Assembly: GCF_037179485.1 (NCBI RefSeq)
Contig: NW_027040812.1
Span: 3,691,001 to 3,755,000 of the forward strand
Length of the DNA stretch: 64,000 nucleotides
Source: Ochlerotatus camptorhynchus
Taxonomy: Eukaryota > Arthropoda > Insecta > Diptera > Culicidae
Direction: 5' to 3'
Shown: positions 52,666 through 62,831 of the stretch, piece by piece
Layout: each line of letters starts with the position of its first letter
How positions within the stretch are numbered: position 1 is the stretch's first letter
Translations under genes and position numbers: made by a program
Notes under the pieces: generated by a model
Told to the model about the DNA's origin: nothing
What the model saw: the letters and a program-made list of their open reading frames with translations, nothing else
Databases searched by the model: none

Positions 52666-55377
52666 GAAATCCTTGTTTTCAAAAGTAGTTGCGTTGGTTT
52701 AACTATTTGCTCGAGGAATGTTGTCCTTGTTCGGGTATATCACTACAATGTGTGTGCCTTTTTGATTGTACTTCGATATATTGAATGCAGCTCAATTGTG
52801 ATGCAAATTCACGAACTTCATTTAGAATGCACACGCTCAGAAAACAATTGGCATGGAAAAGTCCTGTTGACAGTTTTGCGAACGGGCGCTGGCACGTGTT
52901 CAATTAAAAATTCATGCGATGAAATATGCTTGCGTTTCCACCACCCTCGAACTTCCCTGGAAAACCTTGCGCTAATCTTAAACGAAGCTCTTGTGGACCA
53001 CTCGGTCCGCGTCCAACCGGCAGAGTGAATAACAATTTTCACGAAACACATACAACCCCTCACCAGTCACCGTCACCACCACGCAACAAAGAAAGCCAAT
53101 CACTAATTCATGCCATATCTGGCCCATTCCCTTTATTCGGTTGCGAAAGCACGATTTATCGCTGTTTGAAAATTGAATGGTTGTGTGAATGAAATCACAT
53201 TGATTAAATGCTTTCACAACAGCATTACAAAGCAACTTTGCTGAGTAGGTGTAGACATTTACTTAACATAGAAGTAAGTAAGATCCCCACGTTTACCGAT
53301 CTTTCCATAGTAGCTCCAATTTCTGATAGGCACTCACGATGAACCAATACTGCAGCCCACGCATGCATCAAAAACGGTCCCTGTGATTGATTTCGCATTA
53401 ATATCATCTTGCAGGGAGTCTGCAGTCTGGGGTATGCTATTTGCGTGGACGGGTATGTGGATGTGAATATACCCATTTCCATGCATAAATTTCAGGGTCA
53501 TTGAGTGAGCATAATGGTAGGTAGGGGAGGGAAATCAAATTTTCAATCTCGTTGACGTCGATATTCATTTCTACAGGACGTGAAATCCCGGGAAAAGATT
53601 TATGGCTAATATCCTAGGAAGTCCCAGCATTTTATGATCCTTTATGAAGCAGGAGAAGTTTTACTTATGCTGTATGTTTTCAACGATTTTGTGATTTTGT
53701 TATGTACCTAAGCTCTGCTTTTTGCTTTAATTTATTTAATTTTGGTGTTTTTCGTAAGTTCAGCCTGATGGCGATAAAACATTTAAATGTTATTTTGTCA
53801 ACGAATTTTCCTAATTAAAACATTTCTTAAATTACACGGCATGTCAACACGATTAATTCATCACCTGAAAGTTTCTTTAATGTGAAATATTGATTTTTTT
53901 GATAATGTTTTATGCATAAAAAATATAGCAAACCCTACTAACGATGTAAACTGATACTGCTTTATGCAATTTCTTCATTACATTATGATTATCTAGGATC
54001 AATCAACTGATTTGATTATTCGATTCTTGTAAGCAACACTTATATAAAAAATTATGCTATGTTCACAATACTCAGTTATAACTTACGATAACAATTTTAA
54101 CACTCTTGTAATATGTAATAACTCTGTAGACTGAACAAAACATTAGTATAACGACTACTGTTTTACAGAACCTCTTTACGCCAACTGTCAACGCAAAGTT
54201 CACATGCCTTTTTAACAAAACTGTCACGAACTTTTAATTTCCTGGTTGACCCAAGTAACCATTGACACTTTGCTTTGCATTGTTGGCTAAATCTATACAA
54301 CTGAGCAATAGCTTTGGCATTGTTTGTTACTTTTTTAGAAGCCCGTATAAAGCAGAAAGGGTCACTTTTTTGTGGTTATTCGTTACTGGGGAAATGGAAG
54401 AGTTGTTCACGATTTTTCATCGGGTAACCTTATTTTTCCGTTCCAACACTCGCAGGTGCTACACGTCAAACTTTGTGGAAAATTCTTCGGCAAATAAAAA
54501 AAAAACCAGCCGCTTCAACCCAAAAGAGCAAACGAAAACATCATGCAAATTCGATGGCACAATTTTATTTCCAACGATTTCCATCCCAGCTTACTGAATA
54601 AAGTTGGTACTGCTGCTTCTGCTGCCGTCATTGGCATTTTGCCATTATCAAAAAGTCAAATTTTGTCAACCACCATTCACACAGCAGTGACTCACTCACT
54701 CACTCACTCACTCAATCGCCTGTCAGAGGGATGAACAGAGAGGAAGACTGCAGGAAAACCATACCCCCTACCTCCTCTTCCGCAAGGGCTCAAAGAGATC
54801 GAACAGGTCGGGCGGGGTCGGACGGAATATCATTTCCATCAGCAAGTGGCTTGATCCGCTTAGTAGCCTATAGCGGAGATGAGCATTTCTATCTGCGCCC
54901 ACCTTTAGCACCGGAAACTCACGAGTGCAGAACGATTCGAAATAGCATTTATCGATTTCCATGTCACAAATCAAAGATTTGATGCTGAAGATACTGCAAA
55001 TCTCTTTAAGTAGGTTGCGAGGGGAGGGAGCCCCGAAAACACACGTGCTTCCGTTGTCATCGTCATCGTCGTATAGAAGGCGAGCAATGTCACTTTTTGG
55101 TGCGGTCGTGCGCTCTGTTGTTGGTTTTAGCGGCAGCCGGGGTGTCTGTTATTGGTTCGTGGAAAAATTGGGACTGCCAGACCGGAGATGGAAGCTCACC
55201 CGAATACTAATGAAGTTGTGTGGTGGCTGGTGATTTGTTTTTGTTTTCCGACCCAATTAGCATTTGACATGCAAATAAACATAGAGTGGAATTATTATTA
55301 TTTCTGGGCGCATCCTGCTGCAGTGCTGATTCGCCTCATATGGTTTGATCCATTTTCTCAGCTGTCAGTCGAGTTAT
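52666..55377. other. Long unassigned stretch with a CACT microsatellite
   Basis: No domain signature was seen in any frame, including 52627-53028, 54262-54597 and 54961-55233. (CACT)n occupies about 54690-54714. At 54246 CCCAAGTAACCATTGACAC resembles an end of the 60422-62254 element, but no partner end was found. GC content rises around 54700-55200. Confidence 0.4.
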
Positions 55378-55577
55378 GCTGGGTTTAGACAGGGCAAGTC
55401 AATTGATCAAGTCAGTTGAATTCAACTGACTTGAACGCGAATTGAACATGTAAACCATGCCATTCAACTGACTTGATCAACTCACTTGAATTGAAAAAAG
55501 TTGAACCAGGCTCAACTTTTCAAGCCAATTGAATTCAACTGAGTTGATCATTTGACTTGCCTAATCTAAACCCAGCT
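55378..55577. mobile_element. MITE with long TIRs and TTA flanks
   Basis: The left end GCTGGGTTTAGACAGGGCAA and right end (reversed) GCTGGGTTTAGATTAGGCAA extend into about 60 bases of inverted similarity rich in CAACTGACTTG phrases. TTA lies just outside both ends (55374-55376 and 55578-55580, allowing one extra base each side), compatible with the 3-base target of PIF/Harbinger elements. Interior without coding sequence. Confidence 0.75.
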
Positions 55578-56040
55578 TTAGGGAGAGCGAAAATAAACTT
55601 CTGGGGACGTGAGCAATACGAATCATGGTGTATTTGTTAGAATAACGTTAAAACAAACAAAAAACCGACATTCATCGGGGGCACTTTTTCATAAAACAAT
55701 ATGGGTCAATTTGAACTTCGGGTCGCTTTTCTCGCGATGTTTTTGTATGGAAAATGTTCCCAAGGGATTGTCGAGTGTCATATACCAATCGACTCAATCC
55801 GACAAGATCGAAAATTTTCTGTGTGTATGTCACTCGCTTTTCACGGCAACGGTGTAACCGATTTAAGAAGAACAAGATCCAATTTGTGTGTTATGGGTCC
55901 CAGTAAAACCTTATGAATAGTTTTTTCCGATCGGATATGTAGTTGCGGAGATATGAACAAAAAATATATTTAAAAAAAATCAAGTAACACAGTGATACTC
56001 ACTGACTTTTCTTAACTTCACCGATTCGATAGCAACTGGT
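55578..56040. other. Unassigned sequence
   Basis: Frames at 55609-55916 show no signature. Nothing else recognised. Confidence 0.4.
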
Positions 56041-56044
56041 TCTC

Positions 56045-56095
56045 AGAGATGAACTAGCCTACGGCTAAAAATCTCCTAAATAGAGAAAAAAAAAA
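56045..56095 (+). repeat. Short LINE-tail-like stem-loop, copy 5
   Basis: AGAGATGAACTAGCC-TAC-GGCTAAAAATCTCC, then TAAATAGAGAAAAAAAAAA. The stem is complete (GAGAT with ATCTC, AGCC with GGCT around a 3-base loop), and it carries the clearest poly(A)-like end of the set. Confidence 0.7.
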
Positions 56096-56304
56096 GCAAG
56101 TGGTTCTGATTTCAGTTTAATGTTGATTTCAATTTGCTGTCATTTTGATGCTGGACTTTGCTCGGGTAGTCCATTCTATATGCAAGAGTATTGATGGTCC
56201 GAAAGGGGTACACGACGTTAGGCATACGGTCATTTGGCATACGGACGTTAGGCGTAATGTACGATAGGCATAATGGACGTTGGGCATAAAGGACGTTAGG
56301 CATA

Positions 56305-56460
56305 ATGGACGTTAGGCATAATCTACCCGATGAATTCCAGAAGGATGATGATGGGGACCGTCTATTGATTGCTGACTTCAATGACAATAATGAAAGAGCC
56401 TTAATTTTTGGAACTCATGAAAACTTGCGACGTCTTGGGTTAAAGATGGTACGTTTTCCA
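56305..56460 (+). pseudogene. MULE transposase relic (about 45 residues)
   Basis: The reading NLPDEFQKDDDGDRLLIADF then NDNNERALIFGTHENLRRLG matches the segment of animal Mutator/Phantom-type transposases that precedes the first catalytic Asp (pattern R-I-FAT-NL-LL followed by DGTF). The DGTF block and everything downstream are missing; the sequence then runs into unrelated DNA. A relic this short cannot be functional. Confidence 0.6.
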
Positions 56461-57199
56461 CATTTCTTGTTTGTTTCAGCAACTCGTCACTGTTCATGGA
56501 AGTATCGCTCCCTCGTATCAGCAGACGTTTCCGCTTGTTTTCATTCTGATGACAACAAAAACTGAATCGTTGTATCGAAAAGTATGACAGGAAATCCTGG
56601 AAGCAGCAGGTATGTATATTTTTTGTTATTGAATGAAAAATCATAGTATTCACCATTCTTTATTTCATGAGCTGTTCTTTAAGGAAAACCTTTTCTTCTT
56701 TGACAATTGCAATATGTGTGTAAGAATAAATCACAACAAATGTGTGATTTTTTTTTATTTGTAGATGCGATTGATTTCAATATATTCAAAACTATGCTGA
56801 GTTTTTATTGCCAGATAACTTAACCGCTATCGCTACTAATCTTGAATCTAAGTAAGTATGTAGCTACGTCACTTATGATATGATAAATAATGGATTCCAA
56901 ACTGTGCTTGTATCATTTATTATTCAACGCTTAGCCTAATTTAAGCATTGTTTACCATGCTCAAAACTGGTTTCTAGAGTTGCACAGCAGCAAGGTATTT
57001 TATGCCTAACGTCCACTGGCGTGCACAGGGTGGGGCAAGGTGGGGCAATTGCCCCTCCTTTTATATATAAGATGTTTATTTCCACATTTACAAATTATGA
57101 TATAAAATAACTTGATTTCTTGATAACTTGATTTGAAGGTAACTAACTTCATTTCATACTATAAGGGCACTGAAAACCTTTTATTGCGTCAATTCCTTT

Positions 57200-58383
57200 G
57201 ATATGGTGTCTGAAAATTGCACAACAAAGGTGCATGAATGGACAAACTTCAATGAAATTTTTTGGTCAAAAAATTGCACCACAGTGGTGCATGCAAAAAA
57301 AAAATTCTGGTGTAATTTGTTTTTGCAAAGCGGTTCATGGAGGGTTAAAAGGGGTAAATTTAAGGTTGAAAAAATTCACCTTCGTGGTGGTAAATTGTAG
57401 AAAAAGCTTTTTATTGAATAATTCTGGTGTAAAAATTGAATCACGCAAAAAAATTGGAGGTGCACATTTAACTGAAAATTTCTGGTGGAACGTTCGCAAC
57501 ACTGTGGTGAATGTAGAAGCAAGGTTTATTCATGTTTCTGGTGCATAATTTGCACCGTTCTGATGAATGCAAGCTTCATTGAAAAGTCAAAGCCTGAAAA
57601 TTGCACCACAAAGGTGCATGGTGAAACAAACTTCACTGACAATTTTTGGTGCACCGTTCTGGTGAATGGAGGAACATGCGTTATTGAAAATTTCTGGTGC
57701 AAAATTTGTATCGCTCTGATAAATGAAATGAACAGAAAATTTCTGGTGGAAAACTTGCACTGGTCTGATAAATGAAGGAACAAGCTTTATTTAAATTAAG
57801 CTATATTGAAAACTACTGGAGGAAAATCTGCACCGTTCTGGGCAAGCTTTTCGGAAAATGTTTGGTCTCAAATTTGCATCCTTTTGCTCAATAGAGGAAC
57901 AAACTTTAATAATAATTTCTGGTGTAAAATTTGCAACATTCTGATGATTGGAGGGAAGCTGCTTTACTGAAAATTTATGCTGAAAAATCTGAAAATAGGA
58001 GAAAGCTTTATTTGGTGGAAAACCTGCAACATTTTGATGATAGGAGAAGCTAGCTATATTGAAAATGTCTGGTGGAAAATTGCAAAAAGGATATCTGCAC
58101 CAATCAGAAGATTGGAGAACAATTTTTATTGGACATTAACGGTGGAAAATTTGCATCGTTCTGGTCAATTGAAATTTTCTGGTGTAAAATTTTCTGGGGC
58201 AAGTTGTATTGAAAATTTTTGGTGCAAGATTTGCAACAATCTGCTGCATGGAGGCAATAGCTGAATTGAAAATTCCTGATGTAAACATTGCACAGTTCTG
58301 GTCAATGGAGGGGCAAGCTTTACTGAACATTTCTGGTAGAAAAAACTACAACGTTTTGGTGAATGGACGGACAACTTAAACTT
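57200..58383 (+). repeat. Tandem array, 'TTTCTGGTGCAAAATTTGCACC' family
   Basis: About 18 diverged units of 45-60 bases (some double) share the order TTTCTGGTG, AAAATTTGCACC, GTTCTGGTGAATGGAGG, AACAAGCTTTATTGAAAA. Open frames on both strands here (57198-57548, 57485-57775, 58165-58491) merely translate the repeat. Each unit contains GGTGCAAAATTTGCACC-like dyad symmetry. The array lies inside the hAT-like element. Confidence 0.85.
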
Positions 58384-58394
58384 GACTTCCGAGA

Positions 58395-58830
58395 AGAACC
58401 TCAACGGTATTGAATTCTGAAGACAAGTTCCAAAAGAAATGATTTGGAATGAATGAGGACAGTCCCAAAGAATTTCTGGAGAGTATTCCATGAAAATTCT
58501 GCGAATAATTTCTAGTGAATCCTGTTATAGTTCCAAGATAATTCCGAAAAGAATATCGAGAAAATTAAATTTTGAGTGAAATGCCAAAGGGATGTTAAGG
58601 GAAAATTTCAAGGGAGTACCGATAATTTCTAGCTCATTCCAGGAATAATTTCTGGATAAAACTGGGGAAATTCTTCTGAAACTCTAAGGGAATTTCAGTT
58701 CCAAGGTGTTCTGAGTAAAAGTCAAGGAGAGTTCTAAAAATAATTACAGAGGACTTCTGAGAAGAATTTCAAAAGAGCTCATAGAGTTCTAAAAAAAATC
58801 TTTTGGATTCCCTAATTGAAAAGTGAGTAT
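58395..58830. repeat. Degenerate minisatellite, 'GAATTTCTGGAGA' type
   Basis: Recurring AATTCC/GGAATT and TTCTGA-AAGAAT themes at roughly 25-35 bases, drifted. Similar in texture to 48890-49422. No coding content. Confidence 0.4.
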
Positions 58831-58924
58831 TAGTTTGCCATTGAACCTTGGTCGATTGTTGTCTTACTAAAAAATCGTCGAAGAATGTTCTCTGAAAATG
58901 TCAATGAACAGCTTTGAGTGTTTT

Positions 58925-59010
58925 GGTTTATTTCCTTTTAATTCCGTTATAATTGCTTATCTTTTGACAGATACGCGTATTTCGTCTACTACTTGCAGAC
59001 TTCATAAGTG
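58925..59010 (+). repeat. Single arm of the 51507-51765 foldback family
   Basis: TTTATTTCCTTTTAATTCCG, CTTATCTTTTGACAGATACG, CGTATTTCGTCTAC and TTGCAGACTTCATAAGTG follow one arm of the foldback at 51507-51765. The opposite arm is not present, so it is a half copy inside the hAT-like element. Confidence 0.7.
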
Positions 59011-59623
59011 CCAAGCACTTAATATCACTGATCAAGATTGGATTGATCTAGAGCAATATACTGTTTGTTCACTGCTATGTGCACTGTTTGAACCTTGTAC
59101 TTGTCGACGCAGTGTGCATGCGAAAGGAGAATTCGATTCTTATTGGTCATTCATCTCGGTTTGTCGATGCTATCACCACCATCTGACGTGACTTCAGCTG
59201 AATTCAACCACCAAGGCAACAACATTGCAGCAAATTTATAATTTCGGATAAAGCCACTATCGCAACCATTTGACGAACCGATCATCATGAACATTGTCGA
59301 TGGGATTAAATTGCCAATTTCCATTGGCTGTCTGAAAGCAGTTTGCATTGAAGAAGATGAACCACCACCCGAGCAAAAAATAAGTAAAATTAGCTAAATT
59401 AAACAGTAGGGAAAAAGTGGGAGGAGGACAGCACCATCTACGACGTACTTTGGAGTACTCCCCATCCCCAGATTAAATGCACCAAAGAAAAAAAATTGCC
59501 CCTCCTTAACAAGATTTCTGTGCACGCTAGTGCTAACGTCCATTATGCCTAACGTCCATTATGCCTAACGTCCGTATGCCTAACGACCGTATGCCTAACG
59601 TATTTATTCTTAATGGGGTACAC

Positions 59624-60421
59624 TCGTCCGAAAGTGAGAATAACAATAACAAACCAACATTTTTGGCTAGAGCGAAAGTGCAGATAGCAAACTAAGCACT
59701 TGGAAATGGGATTACACAAGTGTGCGAGTTATCAACGTCAGAAAGGTAAATATAAATAAAAACCATAAGATCGATCTACACTAATAGAATTCCACACATT
59801 TTTATTGACGGTTTTCCAGTGACCAGACATAAACACAATCCACCCAGAATCACACATAAAGTCTATGAGTCAAATGAATAGTATGTGTGGTTAGACATGG
59901 CTTTTATGTGTACACATATTAAGTATGAGTCCAACTCATATATATTATTTGTTGATCACATTGCAAAAATTCATGTGTGGGACACATAAAAACAATCTTT
60001 GAAATTTTATCAGTGTACCAAAGATTGATTCTTTGGTACCGATTTAATCAGTGGATCGATTCTAGAGCCAAATACTGCTGATTCACAGAAATGATAGCAT
60101 GCATCGACATGTCACCAAGAAAAAGAAGCAACATCCGCAGCTGTCAAACTTTTCATGATCTAAACACAACAACAATTCCGTAATAAAAACGTAGACTACG
60201 AAACAAATCACAAGTGGATAACTATCAGCCTTCGAGGCCTTGATTGAAGATGGATTGAACTGCTTGATACATTTGACCCGATCACCTGGATTACCAACTG
60301 AATCACTCAGGCTATGCTGGAATCACATGTAAGCCTAAAATCTATAAAGTAATTGTGAAGACTGGTGTCCCAACGAAATGAAGTAGTGTAATAGTCCATA
60401 AATTGATCGGAGGATGTTCTT
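59624..60421. other. Unassigned sequence with short dyads
   Basis: Phrases CACACATAAAG, ATGTGTGG and ACACATAAAA recur in both directions at 59840-59990. ACCAAAGATTGATTCTTTGG (60018-60037) is a small hairpin. They may belong to a decayed MITE, but ends were not resolved. Confidence 0.4.
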
Positions 60422-62254
60422 CCCAAGTAACAATCTAAATGCTTGGAAGATTTATTCTTATTTTATCATTGTTTTATCATAGCATCCCTTCCAGCCTGTG
60501 GTTGTATTACGGTTTTGTGTGCTTGTCATAAAATCAGGCCGTCAAGTCATCTATAAAACTGTTTTATGACTACTAAATTAAAACTCAGACTTCATAGTTT
60601 TAACGGTAGCTGTAAGGTGGTTCTGCATCACTTATAACTGAAGAATAAAACCAAAACAAAACATACAATTATGTTTTATGGTACACTTTTTATGACCGAT
60701 ATAAAACTTGAAGCAGTCTTAGACCTTCATTAAAGCTTCATTACAACTATCATCTTTATCAGAGGCCTAAGATTCACAGATAAGAAATATACTGCTACAA
60801 CAAAAAATACTCTGAAATTTTTTGTCATTATAAAAAACAAATCTATTCAGATATATGAAATGAAAACACCTTCAGTGCTTCTGAACACGATGAAGATGCG
60901 ACGATCGACAATATGAAACTCCTGGAGGAACTACAGTTATACGATCCCTACATAAGGCACAGTGCGGTGAAGGAGCTCTTAAAAATATTGAACAAGCGGC
61001 TTTCCGATACACTTCCGAAAGATCCACGAACCCTTCTTAAAGCAACGCCGACAGTTTCACTAAATCCGTTTGGAGATGGCCAGTATTGACATCACGGCTT
61101 TAAACCTTGTATTGAAAAAGCTTTTAGTGGATCCAATAAGCATTTCTTACATCTTGATTACAAGCGAAAATAGGAGGATCGCTTGGAATGTTGACTTTTT
61201 GACAGGTGGTCATGGTTTTTGTTTTGTTTTGATTCGCTGTACCGAATAAAACCAGCAAGCTAGTTATATAGCTTAAATATAACTTAACGCTCTCAATTTG
61301 GACTACGAAATGCTAAGATACAACCATTAGGTTTATGTTATGCTATAGAATTCCAATCTAGGAGAATATGTTATATTGAGGTATTTTTAAGGAGTAGCAA
61401 GTTATAACGAAAAAAAATGTCGACGTATGAACAAATTTCACACAGTATGAATAATTAGGCTTTAATTGATAGGCAATAAAACACTTTCATACATCTATGT
61501 ATAATTAAATAATATGTGACTGGTTATTGCTCAACAGTAGTAACAGTTTTGTACTAAATAGATAATCTTTGAATGACTCTTTAACACATGGTGCTAATGC
61601 AGACAAATTAAAAATATCCCTATATTTTAGTATTCATATGGCGCACTAAATTTATGCTCCTATTTGGTATAATAATCACCATAAATATTGCACGGCATGC
61701 CGTGAAGCATATACAGATTGGTTTAAAATTATAATAAAGTCGTCTTATTTTCAATTTACAATAATATCAGCCATTATTACCAACTGACAAGGATCATGAT
61801 TTCACATCAAACATCGAAAGAATAAAACCACAATAAAATATTTCTCAATATTAACTATCATCCAAAAACCCCAACTTAAAACCTTCAAAGTTGTCAAAAT
61901 GTTTTGCGTATCATGTTTTATCAACTTCTTCAGGAGCGATTTATGCGGTTGTAATATAGTTTTATGGTAGTCATTAGAAGGCTGTTAAAACTTTCTGACC
62001 TGGAGGAGGTTTTATGTTTTCATTTTTAACAATCACGTCTAGAGTGTGATAAAACTGACATAAATCCTATGCTCCTAAAGTAGTTCGCATATCAAGTTTT
62101 AATGACTGCATTAAAACTGGGCCAATTGGCCATGACATGGCTGTATTGCGGTTCTCAGGAGATTGTTAAAGCAATGTGGTCGTCAGTGAAGGTTTTATAA
62201 TTTGGTTATATCAACTGCTATAAAACTTAAATAAAACAAAAATTGTTGCTTGGG
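60422..62254 (+). mobile_element. DNA element with CCCAAGYAACAAT ends
   Basis: Left end CCCAAGTAACAATC and right end (reversed) CCCAAGCAACAATT form short inverted repeats 1833 bases apart, each flanked by TT. The interior is rich in TTTTATG, ATAAAAC and AAAACTT phrases in both directions. It holds a transposase-like relic at 60895-61150. Similar end wording occurs at 48785 and 54246. The TT flanks fit a 2-base target but are not decisive. Confidence 0.6.
60895..61150 (+). pseudogene. Transposase-like N-terminal relic
   Basis: The plus-strand reading gives DEDATIDNMKLLEELQLYDP, KELLKILNKRLSDTLPKDPR, TLLKATPTVSLNPFGDGQY, a TGA stop, then HHGFKPCIEKAF. The pattern LPKDPRTLL followed by G-Y-HFG is one I associate with large insect transposon proteins read as host 'uncharacterized' proteins (CACTA/Chapaev-like). 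The TGA may replace TGG. No start codon, intron or downstream catalytic domain was found. Assignment is tentative. Confidence 0.4.
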
Positions 62255-62590
62255 TTGTGCTAATGTGCTGATATGCAGTTTTAATTTACTTTTTTCTATT
62301 CAAATAGATTCAGACTACTTCAATTTATCTTGCTAGCTTCTATCTGACTTGATGTGTAAAATATTTTATGTGTGTTGTCATCCGAACATGGCCTTCTACT
62401 CGGTCTTTAAAGAACGATGTTGGTTCAGTACTCGAAAATCCCAAATGCAGCTGTCAGTGACGATTGCCAATTTCGGTTGTTAAATCTGACGCCATATGTT
62501 AATTTTTCACTGAACTGGCAATATAAGATCGATCCGTCAAGATCGATCTTTCTCTCAAGATCGCCCAATCTTAAATGTTGACTTCTCGAT
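62255..62590. other. AT-rich sequence, nothing recognised
   Basis: The phrase AAGATCGATCCGTCAAGATCGATCTT (62525-62550, broken here as AAGATCGATC, CGTC, AAGATCGATC) is a short direct/inverted motif. No element ends were identified. Confidence 0.35.
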
Positions 62591-62831
62591 GAACATTTCA
62601 AATGGTCCTATCTGCTTTGATCGATTCTCTTCATCGACTTTCTCTTTTCATAACCACTGCTATGCAAACAGATTTCGCGCTAATTCTACCACATAGTTTG
62701 ATAAAGGAGGTTCTTATCTAGCGTCCAAAACGTCAAATACAACAGGGAAAAGTTTTGCAGCTGAGTTATTGACGAAAGAGAAAGTCGATGAAGAGAATCG
62801 ATCAAAGCAGATAGGACCATTTGAAATGTTC
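62591..62831. mobile_element. Foldback element with identical 57-base arms
   Basis: The left arm starts GAACATTTCAAATGGTCCTA and the right arm (62774-62831) is its exact reverse complement across about 57 bases, separated by about 125 bases. The loop includes ACCACTGCTATGCAAACAG, also found at 30725-30755. Perfect arm identity suggests recent formation or arm-to-arm conversion. No coding sequence. Confidence 0.85.

Larger units (their letters stand above)
57014..59532. mobile_element. hAT-like element nested in the MULE terminus
   Basis: Ends: left CACTGGCGTGCACAG, right (reversed) CACTAGCGTGCACAG, 14 of 15 matching. GGGGCAATT occurs near both ends. CTAACGTC flanks each side (57006-57013 and 59533-59540), an 8-base target duplication as in hAT elements. 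Removing the element and one flank copy rejoins the 16-base array in perfect register. No hAT transposase was found, so it is non-autonomous. Its interior is filled by a tandem array (57200-58383), a drifted minisatellite and a foldback arm. Confidence 0.78.
56214..59614 (+). mobile_element. Mutator-like (MULE/Phantom-type) element with tandem-array termini
   Basis: Both ends are arrays of a 15-16 base unit, GGACGTTAGGCATAAT: about seven units at 56214-56322, and in reverse orientation about five at 57001-57013 plus 59533-59602. Aligned from the ends, ACGTTAGGCATACGGTC is shared exactly and the order of variant units also agrees, so they are true terminal inverted repeats. GGGGTACAC flanks both sides (56205-56213 and 59615-59623), a 9-base target duplication as in Mutator elements. 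A short transposase-like relic lies just inside the left end. Without the nested hAT-like element the length is about 870 bases. The right terminus carries about 15 extra bases beyond the shared wording. Confidence 0.8.

Noticed and set aside
56214..56322. Regular short repeats suggesting a CRISPR-like array
   Set aside because: Units of 15-16 bases run head to tail without unique spacers, and they are mirrored at the other end of a transposon. The genome is eukaryotic.
57198..58491. Several open frames on both strands that look like a repetitive protein
   Set aside because: They are translations of the 50-60 base tandem array. Frames open on both strands with unrelated residues, and unit lengths are not kept in multiples of three.
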